A stretch of 64,000 nt of DNA from assembly GCA_963662175.1 (NCBI GenBank), contig OY759226.1:23544446-23608445 (forward strand), written 5' to 3'. Both the position numbers and the translations under genes were made by a program. The notes below the pieces were generated by a model. It saw only the letters and a program-made list of their open reading frames with translations, ran no database searches and was not told the origin of the DNA. Shown piece after piece: positions 1-10,275 of the stretch; the stretch's first letter is position 1; every line of letters begins with the position of its first letter. Source of the stretch: Aradus depressus (taxonomy: Eukaryota > Arthropoda > Insecta > Hemiptera > Aradidae).

Positions 1-68
1 AAAAAGTTTTTTATCAAATTAAAATTTTAAAGAATAGTGAAATATATATTTTATAGTGAATACACTGA

Positions 69-378
69 TGGCGCCGGTAGCTCAGTGGTATGAGTACTTG
101 GTTACTGAGCTCAAGATCGCGGGTTCGGAACACACCCAAGGCCCTTTATCTATTTTATTTGGCAAGTAAAAAAAAACAAGCACGTTGTCCTTCGGATGGG
201 ATGTTAAGCGATGGTCCCGAGCCTGTACGATGTCAGGTACTCGTTAAAGACCCCTACCCTAGGTGAATAAAAATTCACTGTAGAGTCGGGCTCATGTCCA
301 CCAGAGTGACGAAAGAGCGCTCTGGTAGTAGGCGATATGAACTCGTAGTTAAAGCCCGGGCATGTGTCATAATAACTA
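69..378 (+). mobile_element. SINE-A copy, full length, older subfamily
   Basis: A box TAGCTCAGTGGT and a mutated B box are followed by the SINE body with the CCAGAGTGACGAAAGAGCGC hairpin. It ends GTCATAATAAC rather than in AACCT repeats. Diverged from the consensus. Confidence 0.85.
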
Positions 379-1049
379 ATAGTTTAATGTGTTCTCACAC
401 TTGAAATAAGAGCAATACGAAGAGAGTCTAAATCTTGTAACACGAAAACTAAATATAGTTATCTTAGCGAGGGGCTAAAGGCTTTATAGTAACCACCCAA
501 TTAGTACTCAACTTGTCCATGAATCTAGTAGATTAGTTTAGTTTTCTCCAGGGTATCGGTCCTATCTCGGGACACACACAAAGAGGAAGAGAGATCGTAA
601 AAGTTCCCAAAGTATGAAGTTTTAACGACTCAACAGCAGTCCTCGAGACCCTTGGGAATATCCGAGACTGGGGGAGACAGTCACCGAATGGGAGGATACT
701 GTCTGGGCTTATCGTGACCCTTCCTGCCATCGATCATCAGTTACCAATGTCCCAAAGATAGTCGGTCGATATCGTCAGCGTATTTGTCAACAATTGGCAA
801 AGTCCATAGCAGGGTAAGGAACAAAGTCCCCCCTCAACAATTACTTAGATATATTCCTGAGAGACATTTAAGTTTACGTTCTTCGGGGCGGTATAACTTT
901 TGTCGTATCGATACTACCTCAAATTTGAAGACATAGGATATTTATAAGGAGAAATTTTGTTAAGAATCAATTTTGCGATAGGTCGAACTGTTTTCGGGTA
1001 AATCAAGGAAACGTCTAAAAATATGTTTTTCAAAACGACCCTGGGAGCC

Positions 1050-1198
1050 ATGGTGGCCGTGCGGGCTAGAGCGTAGGGCTTTGGTCGCATGGTCTCACCT
1101 TGGTTTGCGGGTTCGAATCCCGTCCGGGAGTGAGTTTTATTTCGTAGATAAAACTTCCTCCCGGGGCCATGGATGTCGTAAATAATTAGGTAAAACAC
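1050..1198 (+). mobile_element. SINE-B copy (second tRNA-derived SINE)
   Basis: A tRNA-like head has A box GGGCTAGAGCGTAGGG and a perfect B box GGTTCGAATCC. The body can fold back (CCGGGAGTGAG with ACTTCCTCCCGG) and it ends GATGTCGTAAATAATTAGG. Its minus strand gives an apparent RTGFEPA peptide, an artefact seen wherever tRNA B boxes are translated. The copy at 35571-35716 is nearly identical. Confidence 0.75.
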
Positions 1199-1499
1199 CA
1201 TTAATAAGAGTCATGGGTAATACGCATCGTACATAAGGCCAAAAAGAAAAAAAAAAAAAAACGACCCTACCCTATTTAACATAGATCATCTTGTTTTGTT
1301 TTTAGACATTTATTTATTTCCAATTTTTCGAACCATTCGAATGAGGGGGGGGGGGGGGGGGAGCTTATCTACAAAATGTAAAAATTTCACATTTTTGTCG
1401 GCCAGAAACCTGTGACTACATTTTTTATATATTCATATATATTTTTTTTATTTATTCATTTATATATTTTTTCATATATTTTTTAGTTACATTTCCTTT

Positions 1500-2365
1500 T
1501 TCTTTTCATATCTCGCACATTGGGACCAGATGATGGGACGTAAGAACTGGACGAAGGCACTTCCGAAGAGTTTTTTGAAAAATAGTTACCTTAATTTTCT
1601 TTTTTTTATACTCATATATTTTTAAGTATTTATTTATTCAGTTTTTATTTATTTCATTTGTTTTTTTTTAAATAGTTTTGTTATTACTACTAATCATAGA
1701 TGTGTTAGACTCAAGTAGTTATAAACCTAATATATAAGCTATCTTAATGTATAAATTCTTTTGACGTATCCTATTACCATGTATTGGTTTAAAGTAAATA
1801 AATTTATTATTATTATTATTAGGTGGTCTTTGAGTGCGGAAACTCTACTAGGCCTAGATAAATATTTCCCTATTCTTGTAGATATCTTTCGACCTGACTA
1901 ACACTAAGAAATATGTGGTCACAGGGAATAAATTGGTAAGTCGTAACTTTTCAGGGCAGCACTTTTTTACTACTGCATTAATCGTGTAAATCCAGTTTTT
2001 GGAATAAATAAATTATATTTGGATCATTATTAATCATATACCTTCTAAATCTATAGGAGTGAATGAAAATGAATATTGTTAATCCTTTCTTGGATTTTCC
2101 CTTAGTTACCTAATCATTCCCCATCACTTACCTAATTACTAACTATACTTTTTGAAATACTCGTGAATGATGCCTCTCTAAAGTTGATTTAACCGAGAAC
2201 ATACACAATTTTACGCGATATCAAGAAACCCACATCTTTATAATTCCGAAAGTATTAGAGTCCTGAGCTCCCAACTTCTTCACAGTGCGCAGATGCCTTG
2301 GGAGATCATCACTGTACACTTAACATTTTGGCCATTTTACGACATAACAACTTATTCCTTGTGAC
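1500..2365 (+). mobile_element. Rep-D copy 1 (hammerhead-phrase element)
   Basis: Collinear with 27088-28315 over about 850 bases, with (ATT)n near 1805. A degraded hammerhead-like phrase sits at 1527-1557 (CAGATGA, then GGGACG, then GAAGG). Long poly-T/AT tracts surround it. No ORF. Confidence 0.7.
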
Positions 2366-2399
2366 CATAGAAATATATCCATGATGTCTACTTCTAGTT

Positions 2400-2815
2400 T
2401 CCATAGTAAGTTTTGACAGAGAAAAAAGAAAAGAAAAACTATAATTTGTGTTTTTCTCTGAGATGTGACATTTATCCTCCCCCCAGTTGTGAAGACCCCC
2501 CCCCCCCCCCCCCCCATAGGTGTCTTCTTAGAAGTAGGTGTGAGGTAGGAGGACCCTATCCTGGTCAAGGTGAGGTTGTCTAGAGGTATCCTTATAATCC
2601 TGGAGGAACGTGAGAACTCACGTAGTGACCTGCCCTGTACACCTCGTCCATTCTATTGAGAGGTGGGAGGACAGAGGACATTCCTTGCTTCATTCACACA
2701 TTGGGAGTCATTCATGACAACAGGTAGTCGGACAACCTTCATTCGAGGCCGCGCATAGGAATCTGGGAGGTACTGAGAGTGAGAGGCCGCTTTCATAGGA
2801 ATTAAAAAAAAAAAG
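2400..2815. other. Unclassified GC-richer stretch with a poly-C run
   Basis: A run of about 20 C lies near 2496-2515. The flank to 2790 is GC-richer than its surroundings but shows no credible exon in either strand. No recognised repeat. Confidence 0.4.
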
Positions 2816-2945
2816 TTGTCGGTGAATCATCAGCAATATAGGTACTTCCCCAGAAGGAATTAATCAATTAATTTTTCGCTCCCCTCCAAAACCAGTCCGC
2901 CCTTTTGCTCTAATATTTAACAGTTGACTTACATAGGGGCTATGC
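2816..2945 (-). repeat. Rep-C fragment, outer end
   Basis: Begins GGTGAATCATCAGC and runs through ACTTCCCCAG, a CTCCAAAACCAG block and GTTGACTTACATAGGGGCT, the standard outer end of Rep-C in minus orientation. Confidence 0.75.
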
Positions 2946-3234
2946 TACGTAAACAAAAAAATGTTTATGTTAGAGGAAACCCTTTACATGGAAACATAAT
3001 TTTATTCTTACTGTTAAAAAATAATAATATAATCACAATAAAGAATCATGTTTCATATCCAATAAACATTATTTGATTCATTAATTTTTCTTTTTGGGCA
3101 GAGTTCCTCCCTCCTTAAAGGTCAGTCCAATGTACCTTATTGTTTTATTTATTCATTTATAATTTTTTATTTATTTAGACTTTTTTATATATCCATTTAT
3201 AATTAATCTATATATATATATTTTTTTTCATATA

Positions 3235-3450
3235 TTGTTATAGTTACATTGTTTTTTCTCTTCTATATCTCGCACATTGGGACCTGATGATGGGACGTAA
3301 GAACGTCCCGAAACATCGTTGGGATAATGACACTTCCGAAGAGTTTTTTTTGAAAAATAGTTATCTTAATTTTTATTAAATTGAAAAATGTTTCTACTTA
3401 TTATAAATGTAGCTTGTATTAATTTGTTTATATACTCATATATTTTTAAA
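3235..3450 (+). mobile_element. Rep-D copy 2, partial, with the best hammerhead-like core
   Basis: CTGATGA at 3284-3290 is followed by a perfect hairpin (GGGACG, loop TAAGAA, CGTCCC) and GAAAC at 3310-3314. The copy stops at TATATTTTTAA where a SINE-A is inserted. Confidence 0.7.
3284..3314 (+). ncRNA. Hammerhead-ribozyme-like core (catalytic strand only)
   Basis: CTGATGA, a 6-bp stem II with loop TAAGAA, then GAAAC: the two conserved hammerhead boxes in the right order and spacing. I could not pair convincing stem I and stem III strands or place an unambiguous UH cleavage site, so this may be a decayed or non-functional ribozyme. Known: such motifs occur in Penelope-like elements and retrozymes. 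Confidence 0.4.
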
Positions 3451-3452
3451 TT

Positions 3453-3742
3453 GTGGGTTCGAAACCCGACCGAGGCCCTTAGTTTATTTTCTCTTGGAGG
3501 TAAAATAAACTTAAGCACGCCGTAATTCGGATGGGACGTTAAGCAATGGTCACGAGCCTGTATGATGTCAGGTACTCGTTAAAGACCCCTGCTCTAGGTG
3601 AATAAAAATTTAGGGTAGACAAAATTTAGGACTCCCACAGTAGAGTCGGGTCCATGTCCACCAGAGTGACGAAAGAGCGCTCTGGTAGTAGGCGATATGA
3701 CCTCGTAGTTAAAGCCCGGGCATGAGTCATAAAACCTAACCT
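3453..3742 (+). mobile_element. SINE-A copy, 5'-truncated
   Basis: Starts at the B box (GTGGGTTCGAAACCC) and ends AAAACCTAACCT. Lacks the A box. It sits at the same Rep-D position as the SINE at 27251-27605 but in opposite orientation. Confidence 0.85.
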
Positions 3743-3747
3743 ACATA

Positions 3748-3970
3748 CTTCATCTCTCTCAACTGTCCTGAACCACTCTCATTAGACTGGACTTGTCTAT
3801 ATAAAACAGCTGATCGCCGGCATTTGTTTCGATCGTTGGTTGTTCTCCATTCATTTTTAAACAAAAGCGAATGGTTCTTTGTATATTTATATTCACTAAT
3901 TAATTTATTAATGTCCTAACAGCTGTTTTTTATGAAAACTTTTGCAAAACTTGTGTCATAAAACCTAACC
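3748..3970 (+). repeat. Rep-G copy 1, directly 3' of a SINE-A
   Basis: About 200 bases nearly identical to 14235-14445. It contains TATATAAAACAGCTGATCGC, then CGATCGTTGGTTGTTCTCC, resembling a TATA box and start region. It ends at about 3946 and is followed by a second SINE-A-like tail (GTCATAAAACCTAACC). Confidence 0.7.
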
Positions 3971-4977
3971 AAACCTATAGTCTATTAGAACAAAGAGAAA
4001 CTGAAACTAAAAGAGTTAGGTACGGAAGTTACACTTCAAACGTTTGTACTAACTACACACACAGTTTTTTAAAATCATTATTGAGGTACCCCTAATTACA
4101 GACCGTTACAATATATTTATATTTTTTTAAGGTATTCAAAATTATTGGACGGGGGGTACTCTGCCCCCACCCCTACATAAACTGTAGTTGTCAATAATTT
4201 AAATTATAATTTGTGATACGGGCCCCCCTCCTGGCTACGTTCCTACCTTTAATATAACAAGAACGTTGAACAGTATAAATAAATAACAGAGGGACAGACT
4301 GAAGGTTAAATGAGAAATAGTGGTTGGTAAACAAAACAGGTTTGAACAGTTTTAGCTGCATATAGAAGTGTTGAAATCTGTGAATAATGACATTGAGAAG
4401 GTTACTTAGAACCGGTACAACGGCTTTTTCTTTTTTGTAGAATAATCTTTATTAGTTTTTATGTCAAGGGATCGTTTAACAACGCCTAACTGCTGGCCAA
4501 GATCTTGTATATATATCTGAGAATAAATGGGACTTCAGAGTATGAAATGCGAATCTATACGCCAGAAGGGTACAATTCTCCTCGAAAATTATGTATTTAA
4601 CTCATTTTTACATTCTCCCTAAGCCCGAACAAATTTTTCTCTGATAAAACTGAAATTTTTCAGGTTCAAGTGGAATTTTTGTAATCCATCAGAAATTCAA
4701 GTTGTCACCAAAATATCATATTTTTCATATTATATTCATATCATATATGTTCGAAGGGGTTGAAGTATTTACATGAAATTGTCCATTAGACACTAATTAT
4801 TTCTCAGCCAAATAAAAGAGTTTTAGAGGGAGAGTGGAAACTTATTTGTAAATACTTTTAGCTGGGGAAGTACAATGCCGGTATTCATATGTAAAATAAT
4901 ATCCTTTAAACTTCTTTTTGCATTGGCCAATCAACCAATCTTACTTATATAGACTTCAGAATACAAATTGAAAATTT
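3971..4977. other. No gene or recognised repeat
   Basis: AT-rich unique-looking DNA. A small Rep-C-like outer-end trace (GGGAGAGTGGAAACTTATT, then GGGGAAGTACAATGCCGG) lies at about 4826-4885. Confidence 0.4.
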
Positions 4978-5329
4978 GAGGGCGCCGGTACCTCAGTGGT
5001 ATGCGTGCTTGACTTCTGAGCTCAAGAACGTGGGTTCGTAACCCGACCGAGGCCCTTAGTTTATTTTATCTGGGAGGTAAAATAAACTTTAGCACGCCGT
5101 CCTTCGGATGGGACGTTAAGCGATGGTCCCGAGCCTGTACAATGTCAGGTACTCGATAAAAACCCCTAACCTAGGTGAATAAAAATTTAGGGTAGGCAAA
5201 ATTTAGGACTCCCACAGTAGAGTCGGGCTCATGTCCACCAGAGTGACGAAAGAGCACTCTGGTAGTAGGCGATATGACCCCGTAGTTAAAGCCCGGGCAT
5301 GAGTCATAAAAATAAAACCTAACCTAACC
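4978..5329 (+). mobile_element. SINE-A copy, full length, with target-site duplication
   Basis: Complete from GAGGGCGCCGG to AAAACCTAACCTAACC. Flanked by AAATTGAAAATT at 4965-4976 and 5330-5341, so the telomere-like tail belongs to the element. It lies downstream of the EGF-ligand exon in the same likely intron. Confidence 0.93.
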
Positions 5330-5575
5330 AAATTGAAAATTAAATGTTTATAAATGTACTCAAACTGGAGATATGGTATCCACCGAATTGTTACGCTATT
5401 AATGAATTAGCGTAAAGAGAAAATTCCTGGGAAGATCTATTCGGACAAGATCGGGAGTCATCGTAATTAGTCGTGGCGAAGCATCCTGTGTTTCATCACC
5501 ATTTCTGTTTCCTCTTCCTTGTCTTCAGCTTTGAGGGTCTGTTAAAGAAAAAAAAAAAACTTGTATTGTACTTAC

Positions 5576-5753
5576 TCGCAGCTGAAGAGGACAGACTCGC
5601 CAACTCGGACGGTGAAGCAGGTGCCTCCGTTGAGACAGAAGTATGCGGCAGCTTCTGGGGGACAGGCGTACGTGTGGAATGTGATGTTGGGTCGGGGCGT
5701 GGACGGTACAAGAGGCGGCCGAAGTTTCGGCGTCGACCTGCTCGAGCATCCCT
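5576..5753 (-). CDS. spi: Internal exon of a Spitz/Keren-like EGF-receptor ligand (TGF-alpha type)
   Basis: Seen: on the minus strand a TTTTTCAG acceptor precedes 5753 and a GTAAGT donor follows 5576, bounding a 178-nt GC-rich exon inside AT-rich DNA. One frame is open throughout (two leading bases, 58 codons, two trailing bases). It encodes an NIT glycosylation site and then an EGF half-domain containing ACPPEAAAYFCLNGGTC and C4. Spacings are C1-8-C2-5-C3-12-C4. Known: insect Spitz and Keren have this cysteine spacing and a CLN.xxCF.VK core, and EGF/TGF-alpha ligands carry an intron between C4 and C5, exactly where this exon stops (phase 2). These ligands are membrane-anchored, released by Rhomboid cleavage and activate EGFR. 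Inferred: the exon with C5, C6 and the membrane segment lies at lower coordinates; I did not find it in 1-5570. There is no ATG, as expected for an internal exon. Spitz versus Keren cannot be decided. Confidence 0.85.
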
Positions 5754-6095
5754 CTGAAAAATAAAAAAAAAAATAACATTTTAAAAATGAAACTCAAAAA
5801 TAATAATGTACAAATATCATTTATATAATGTAAATACATCAGGTGGATAAGAGTTTGGGCTTTCATCTAGGAAAATTTCGTGTCGATATTCATTCTAATG
5901 GGATTATCGTGTTCACACATATACACACACATAACAGACATACACCCGAACGCACAGACAATTTTTTTTTTTCAATCTTGAAATCACAGGTTAGGAAAAA
6001 CTGAAATTCTGGTGAATGATATACTTTATATAACAGGAGAAATAACAATTCGGGATAATCTTTTTGACTGAAGAATTGGTGTGTATAGATGAAAA

Positions 6096-6326
6096 AACCT
6101 TGAGCACACCGTCCTTTGGATGGGAGGTAAAGCGATGGTCCCGAGCTTGTACGATGTCAGGTACTCGTTAAAAATCCCTGACCTAGGTGAATAAAAATTT
6201 AGGGTAGGCAAAATTTTGGACTCCCATTGTAGAGTCGGTCTCATGTCCACCAGAGTGACGAAAGAGCGCTCTGGTGGATATGACCTCGTATTTAAAGCCC
6301 AGGCATGAGTCATAAAACCTAAACCT
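6096..6326 (+). mobile_element. SINE-A copy, 5'-truncated
   Basis: Starts at the CCTTGAGCACACCGTCC block and ends GTCATAAAACCTAAACCT. The tRNA-like head is absent. Confidence 0.8.
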
Positions 6327-6960
6327 ATAATATAATATATCTGTGAGACCCCTTACTGAATGCATAGCATATAATTACCAGAGAGAGAACTCCAACCTTG
6401 CGGTGGATATATCCGAAATCATGATAAATCTCAAAAACCTCGAATTTAAACTGTTTTTAGTAATATCTGCTTCAAGACTCTCAATAAATAATTTGAACTA
6501 TAATAAAATGAAATATAGCTGAAATGAATTATGACTTCAACGGATAATGTGCAGGGAGTGGTTATTAGTGAAGAAGAAATGGCAGGGTGTAGAGAGAGAA
6601 AATTGTAGAAAAAAAGTATGAAATTATCCAACAATTTGGGTGTAAGTGCGAAAGGTGGTATGTGGGTGAGTGGTTATCACAAGACTGACATATGGAACCC
6701 GCGGGCTGTATAAGCCACCAACAATTTTCGACAAAAAAAAAAAAAAAACACCCCACCTGCCCCCTTTTTCGGCCAACATTCGACACAGACAAAACCACCC
6801 GAATACAAGAAGTCTGCCCCATTCCAGAGAGGGTTCCGCTTTAAAAATTAGTTATCCGTATCGTTTTGTTTGTGTGGCGCCTCAATGCGTGTTTCTTCTG
6901 ACAAATTGAATAGGAGAAAACAAAAAAAAAAAATTTAATAAGAGCTGTGAAGAAAAAAAA
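6327..6960. other. No gene seen; AT-rich DNA with poly-A runs
   Basis: Contains short ORFs only, all carrying poly-A or poly-T derived Lys/Phe runs. Nothing recognised. Confidence 0.4.
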
Positions 6961-7102
6961 GTGCTGAAGATAGAAAACATAACATATGGGAGAGTTAACT
7001 ACCCAAAACATAGGAAAACAGGCAAAATTGTTTTGTGGCACGTGGTATCCACACGACCAAAACATAATCTGGCAACTGGCGCTCCCAGAGAGAGAGACAA
7101 AA

Positions 7103-7736
7103 AAAGTCGTCGGCAAATCACCCCCCCTCCCCCCCCCCCCCCCTTCCGCTGACTTACATAGGGCTCCTAAAACCTCATACTAAATTTTGTGTCCATAAAT
7201 TCATAACATCGGCAGTTATTAGGGGCTTTAACTATGAGGTCATATCGCCTACTACCTGAGCGCTCTTTCGTCACTCTGGTTTACATGAGCCCGACTCTAC
7301 TTTGGGAGTCCTAAATTTTGCCTATCCTAAATTTTTATTCACCTAGGGTAGGGATCTTTAACGAGTACCTGACATCGTATAGGCTCGGGACCATCGCTTG
7401 ACAGGTAATTTCCTTATTGGAGTTATTGACTTGAGCCCCCCTCTGATCCCCCCCTTCTTTTCTGCCGATCCCGCTGAAAATTAATAAGTGTCATCCTTAT
7501 GAGATTATGAATTTATGTATGAAATTTTGTGTTGATGCATTCATTACAACTCCAGTTATTATTATTTATGTGTTAAATCTCTCCCCTAATTCCCCCTTTC
7601 TCTTTGGCCGAATTTCGGCCAGAAAATCGAAGTGTCATCTTTAGAGGGTTCTGAAACCACATACAAAATTTCGTGTCGATACATTTATTCTAACGGGAGT
7701 TATCGTGTTCACAGACACACCGACAGACAGAAATTA
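7103..7736 (-). repeat. Rep-C copy, near full length, with nested SINE-A and poly-C expansion
   Basis: Outer end GTCGTCGGCAAATCACC, a C-run at about 7121-7143, then the internal units with CATTCATTACAACTCCAG and CATTTATTCTAACGGGAG, ending TATCGTGTTCACAGACAC. A reversed SINE-A fragment interrupts it at 7222-7400. Confidence 0.75.
7222..7400 (-). mobile_element. SINE-A fragment nested in Rep-C
   Basis: Reverse copy of the 3' two thirds: GGGCTTTAACTATGAGGTC through GGGACCATCGCTTGAC. It lacks both the tail and the tRNA-like head, so it arrived as a fragment or was trimmed at both ends. Confidence 0.75.
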
Positions 7737-8136
7737 GAAGGTAGAAAGCATAACTTATGGGAGATTTAACCATCCAAAATATAGGAAATGCAATTTCAGC
7801 CGATACATTTATTACATATGCAGTTCTTGGGGTTTTTATAATTGAGCACTTATGGAGTTCTACATACATACATAACAGTTGTCGATAAATTCATTTTATC
7901 GTGTTCACAGATCCATAGAACCTTTCTTTTTTTTCAGGGTGTCGGAAACCAAACATGACCGGTTAATCGAAGCATAAAAATTGAGTAACCGACCAGTTGT
8001 TGACTCCTCCACTTTTAAGGAGATTTACCACACAAAGGCATATAGTTTTAGAGTTAGTTAATCTTGCAGTGAGATCTAATCCAGTTTCTCCCTGCTGGTT
8101 CTGTTTTGTACTATTATCAGATGATTGCTTATGGCT

Positions 8137-8919
8137 TTAATCATTGTGAGTCCATAATAGTGAATCATGGCCAGTATTAAACCAATCAGGATACTGGAGG
8201 TGTTGGAAAAAAAGAAAATAAAAAAAAAAAGAATTGTCACGTGCTTTAATTACAGGAAGAGGAAGAAGAAGTGGGTCTAAAGAGAGAAACGTGGAGATGG
8301 AAGTGAGAGGATCGTATAGTGAGTAGTGTGTAGGGAGGGAGGCTAAATGGAAGAAAGATATGAAGGGCGTGAAGACCGGTTCTGTAGAAGAGAAGAGAGG
8401 GAGAGAGACCTGGACCAAGAACAGGTCCGGTATAGGAGTAGGGAATATGAGTAGCATCGGAGAAGTTAGTAGGAGTAGCATCGGAGAAGTTAGTAGCAAG
8501 AGTAACATCAGAGCAGTTAGTAGGAGTAGCATCGGAGCAGTTAGTAGCAAGAGTAACATCAGAGCAGTTAGTAGGAGTAGCATCGGAGCAGTTAGTAGAA
8601 TTAGTAACAGAGAAGTTAGTAGCAAGAGTAGAATCGGAGCAGTTAGCTGAAGGAGTAATAAAAGAGAAATTAGAAGCATCGGAGCAGTTAGTAGGAGTAG
8701 TAGCAAGAGTAACATCAGAGCAGTTAGTAGGAGTAGCATCGGAGAAGTTAGTAGCGGGAGTACCATAGGAGCAGCTAGTAGGAGTAGCATAGGAGAAGTT
8801 AGTAGGAGTAGCATCGGAGCAGTTAGTAGCCGGAGCCGTATTGGAGCAGTTAGTAGCAAGAACAGGATCGGAACAGTTAGTAGCAGTAGTATCAGAGCAG
8901 TTAGTAGCAGGAGCATCAT
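8137..8919 (-). other. 260-codon Leu-rich ORF, judged an artefact of a minisatellite
   Basis: The longest ORF in the window, but its N-terminal two thirds are reiterated LLLLTAPM units read through the minisatellite below. Overlapping open frames exist on the other strand. The C-terminal part matches no family I know. Not credible as a gene. Confidence 0.6.
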
Positions 8920-8930
8920 CGATGCATTTA
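8449..8930 (+). repeat. Minisatellite, about 24-bp degenerate unit
   Basis: Repeats of GAGCAGTTAGTAGGAGTAGC with variants AGAAGTT and AGCAAGAGTAAC. Unit lengths are multiples of three, which keeps several frames open on both strands. Confidence 0.9.
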
Positions 8931-8962
8931 GTTACTCAAACCTTTTCTAAAATTTCGTATCA

Positions 8963-8966
<4 letters not shown>

Positions 8967-9029
<63 letters not shown>
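8967..9029. repeat. (AT)n microsatellite
   Basis: About 60 bases of uninterrupted AT dinucleotide immediately before the SINE-A palindrome. Confidence 0.97.
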
Positions 9030-9036
<7 letters not shown>

Positions 9037-9041
9037 TAATA

Positions 9042-9255
9042 TAATAAAATAAACTGAGGGCCTCGGTCGGGTTACGAACCCACGTTCTTGAGCTCAGAAG
9101 ACAAGCACGCATACCACTGAGCTACCGGCGCCCTCTATATGTATATATATATATACATATAGAGGGCGCCGGTAGCTCAATGGTATGCGTGCTTGTCTTC
9201 TGAGCTCAAGAACGTGGGTTCGTAACCCGACCGAGGCCCTCAGTTTATTTTATCT
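9042..9255. repeat. SINE-A head-to-head palindrome
   Basis: An inverted copy of the first ~93 bases of SINE-A (9043-9135) faces the full-length copy starting at 9162, with a self-complementary AT spacer. Arms of about 105 bases differ at one position. Both share copy-specific variants (CTTGTCTTCTG, CTCAGTTTATT). Confidence 0.92.
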
Positions 9256-9502
9256 GGGACGTAAAATAAACTTAAGCACGCCGTCCTTCGGATGGGACGT
9301 TAAGCGATGGTCCCGAGCCTGTACGATGTCAGGTACTCGTTAAAGACCCCTACCCTAGGTGAATAAAAATTTAGGGTAGGCAAAATTTAGGACTCCCATA
9401 GTAGAGTCGGGCTCATGTCCACTAGAGTGACAAAAGAGCGCTCTGGTAGTAGGTGATATGACCTCGTAGTTAAAGCCCGGGCATGAGTCATAAAACCTAA
9501 CC
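9162..9502 (+). mobile_element. SINE-A copy, full length
   Basis: Complete from GAGGGCGCCGG to AAAACCTAACC, flanked by TATATATACATATA at 9148-9161 and 9503-9516. Confidence 0.92.
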
Positions 9503-9516
9503 TATATATACATATA

Positions 9517-10180
9517 TAAATAATTACCTAGTGATCATTACTTTCCTCAGCTGTACGAAGTACAGGGAAAAATATGAGATGAAAAGTCACCTGAATTACA
9601 TGTTTTCCAACCTGTGAGGGTCTCGCTTGGAAATATAATGCATTATGCAAATGCAAAACGATTGCCGACCACTGTTATAATGCATGGTTATATTATCTGT
9701 TAGGTAATGCAGTGTGTATAAGGTTTTTTTTTGTTGCACTTTTAGACTGTCTTAAATTCCTTGTGTCATCTGAAGAGAGAAGACAGCTGGATGTGAGACA
9801 TGCAACTTGCAGTTCGATAACGGTGCATCAGTTATCCGTTGCTCTTTAAGCCCCCTATCATCCTGCTAAGTGATCCTTCTCCTTTGACCAGTTACGACGA
9901 TGTACCTCTGCTGTCTATCGGCAGAAGGCCACCCCTAACGTTCTTCCTACAAAAGGACACACTCTAACACTCTGTAAAGAGGCTATTTCCTTCAAATAGA
10001 TCACAGATAGGGTCTGGTTCCTATCGGATTATGTTACCAGGACACGCGCGCGAGCCCCCCCACATCGGCTCAGCTCCCCACTACTCCCGGTCAAAAAAAA
10101 AAAAAAGTTTTAGGTTCTTTAAGCCCTTCAAATTCGCAAAATAAGATCGACATACAAAGGGTGTATTATAGGGTTTCATA
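9517..10180. other. No gene or recognised repeat
   Basis: Unique-looking sequence of mixed composition. ORFs are short and I see no splice-bounded coding stretch. Confidence 0.4.
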
Positions 10181-10275
10181 ACGTTACGTTAAGGACATAA
10201 CATTACAAATTTCATCACAATAACTCCCGATAGAGTGAACGTATCAACACAACATTTACAGAATCCTCTTAAGAT

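Noticed and set aside
914..1201. ORFs containing SRTGFEPANQGE (also 35559-35795)
   Set aside because: The peptide is the reverse translation of the SINE-B tRNA-like B-box region, a common false protein.
3284..3345. Complete active hammerhead ribozyme
   Set aside because: The catalytic boxes and stem II are present, but I could not pair stems I and III or fix a cleavage site. Reported only as a hammerhead-like core.
5496..5866. Other minus-strand ORFs overlapping the EGF exon
   Set aside because: They run through the poly-T of the introns. Only the frame with the EGF cysteines fits both splice borders.
8137..8919. 260-codon leucine-rich ORF, the longest in the window
   Set aside because: It is read through a 24-bp minisatellite whose period is a multiple of three. 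Overlapping frames on the other strand are also open and no family resemblance is seen.
9172..9250. SINE-A heads as true tRNA genes
   Set aside because: A and B boxes are present but acceptor stems do not pair, no anticodon arm folds properly, and the same sequence recurs in about 35 repeats with a common body.
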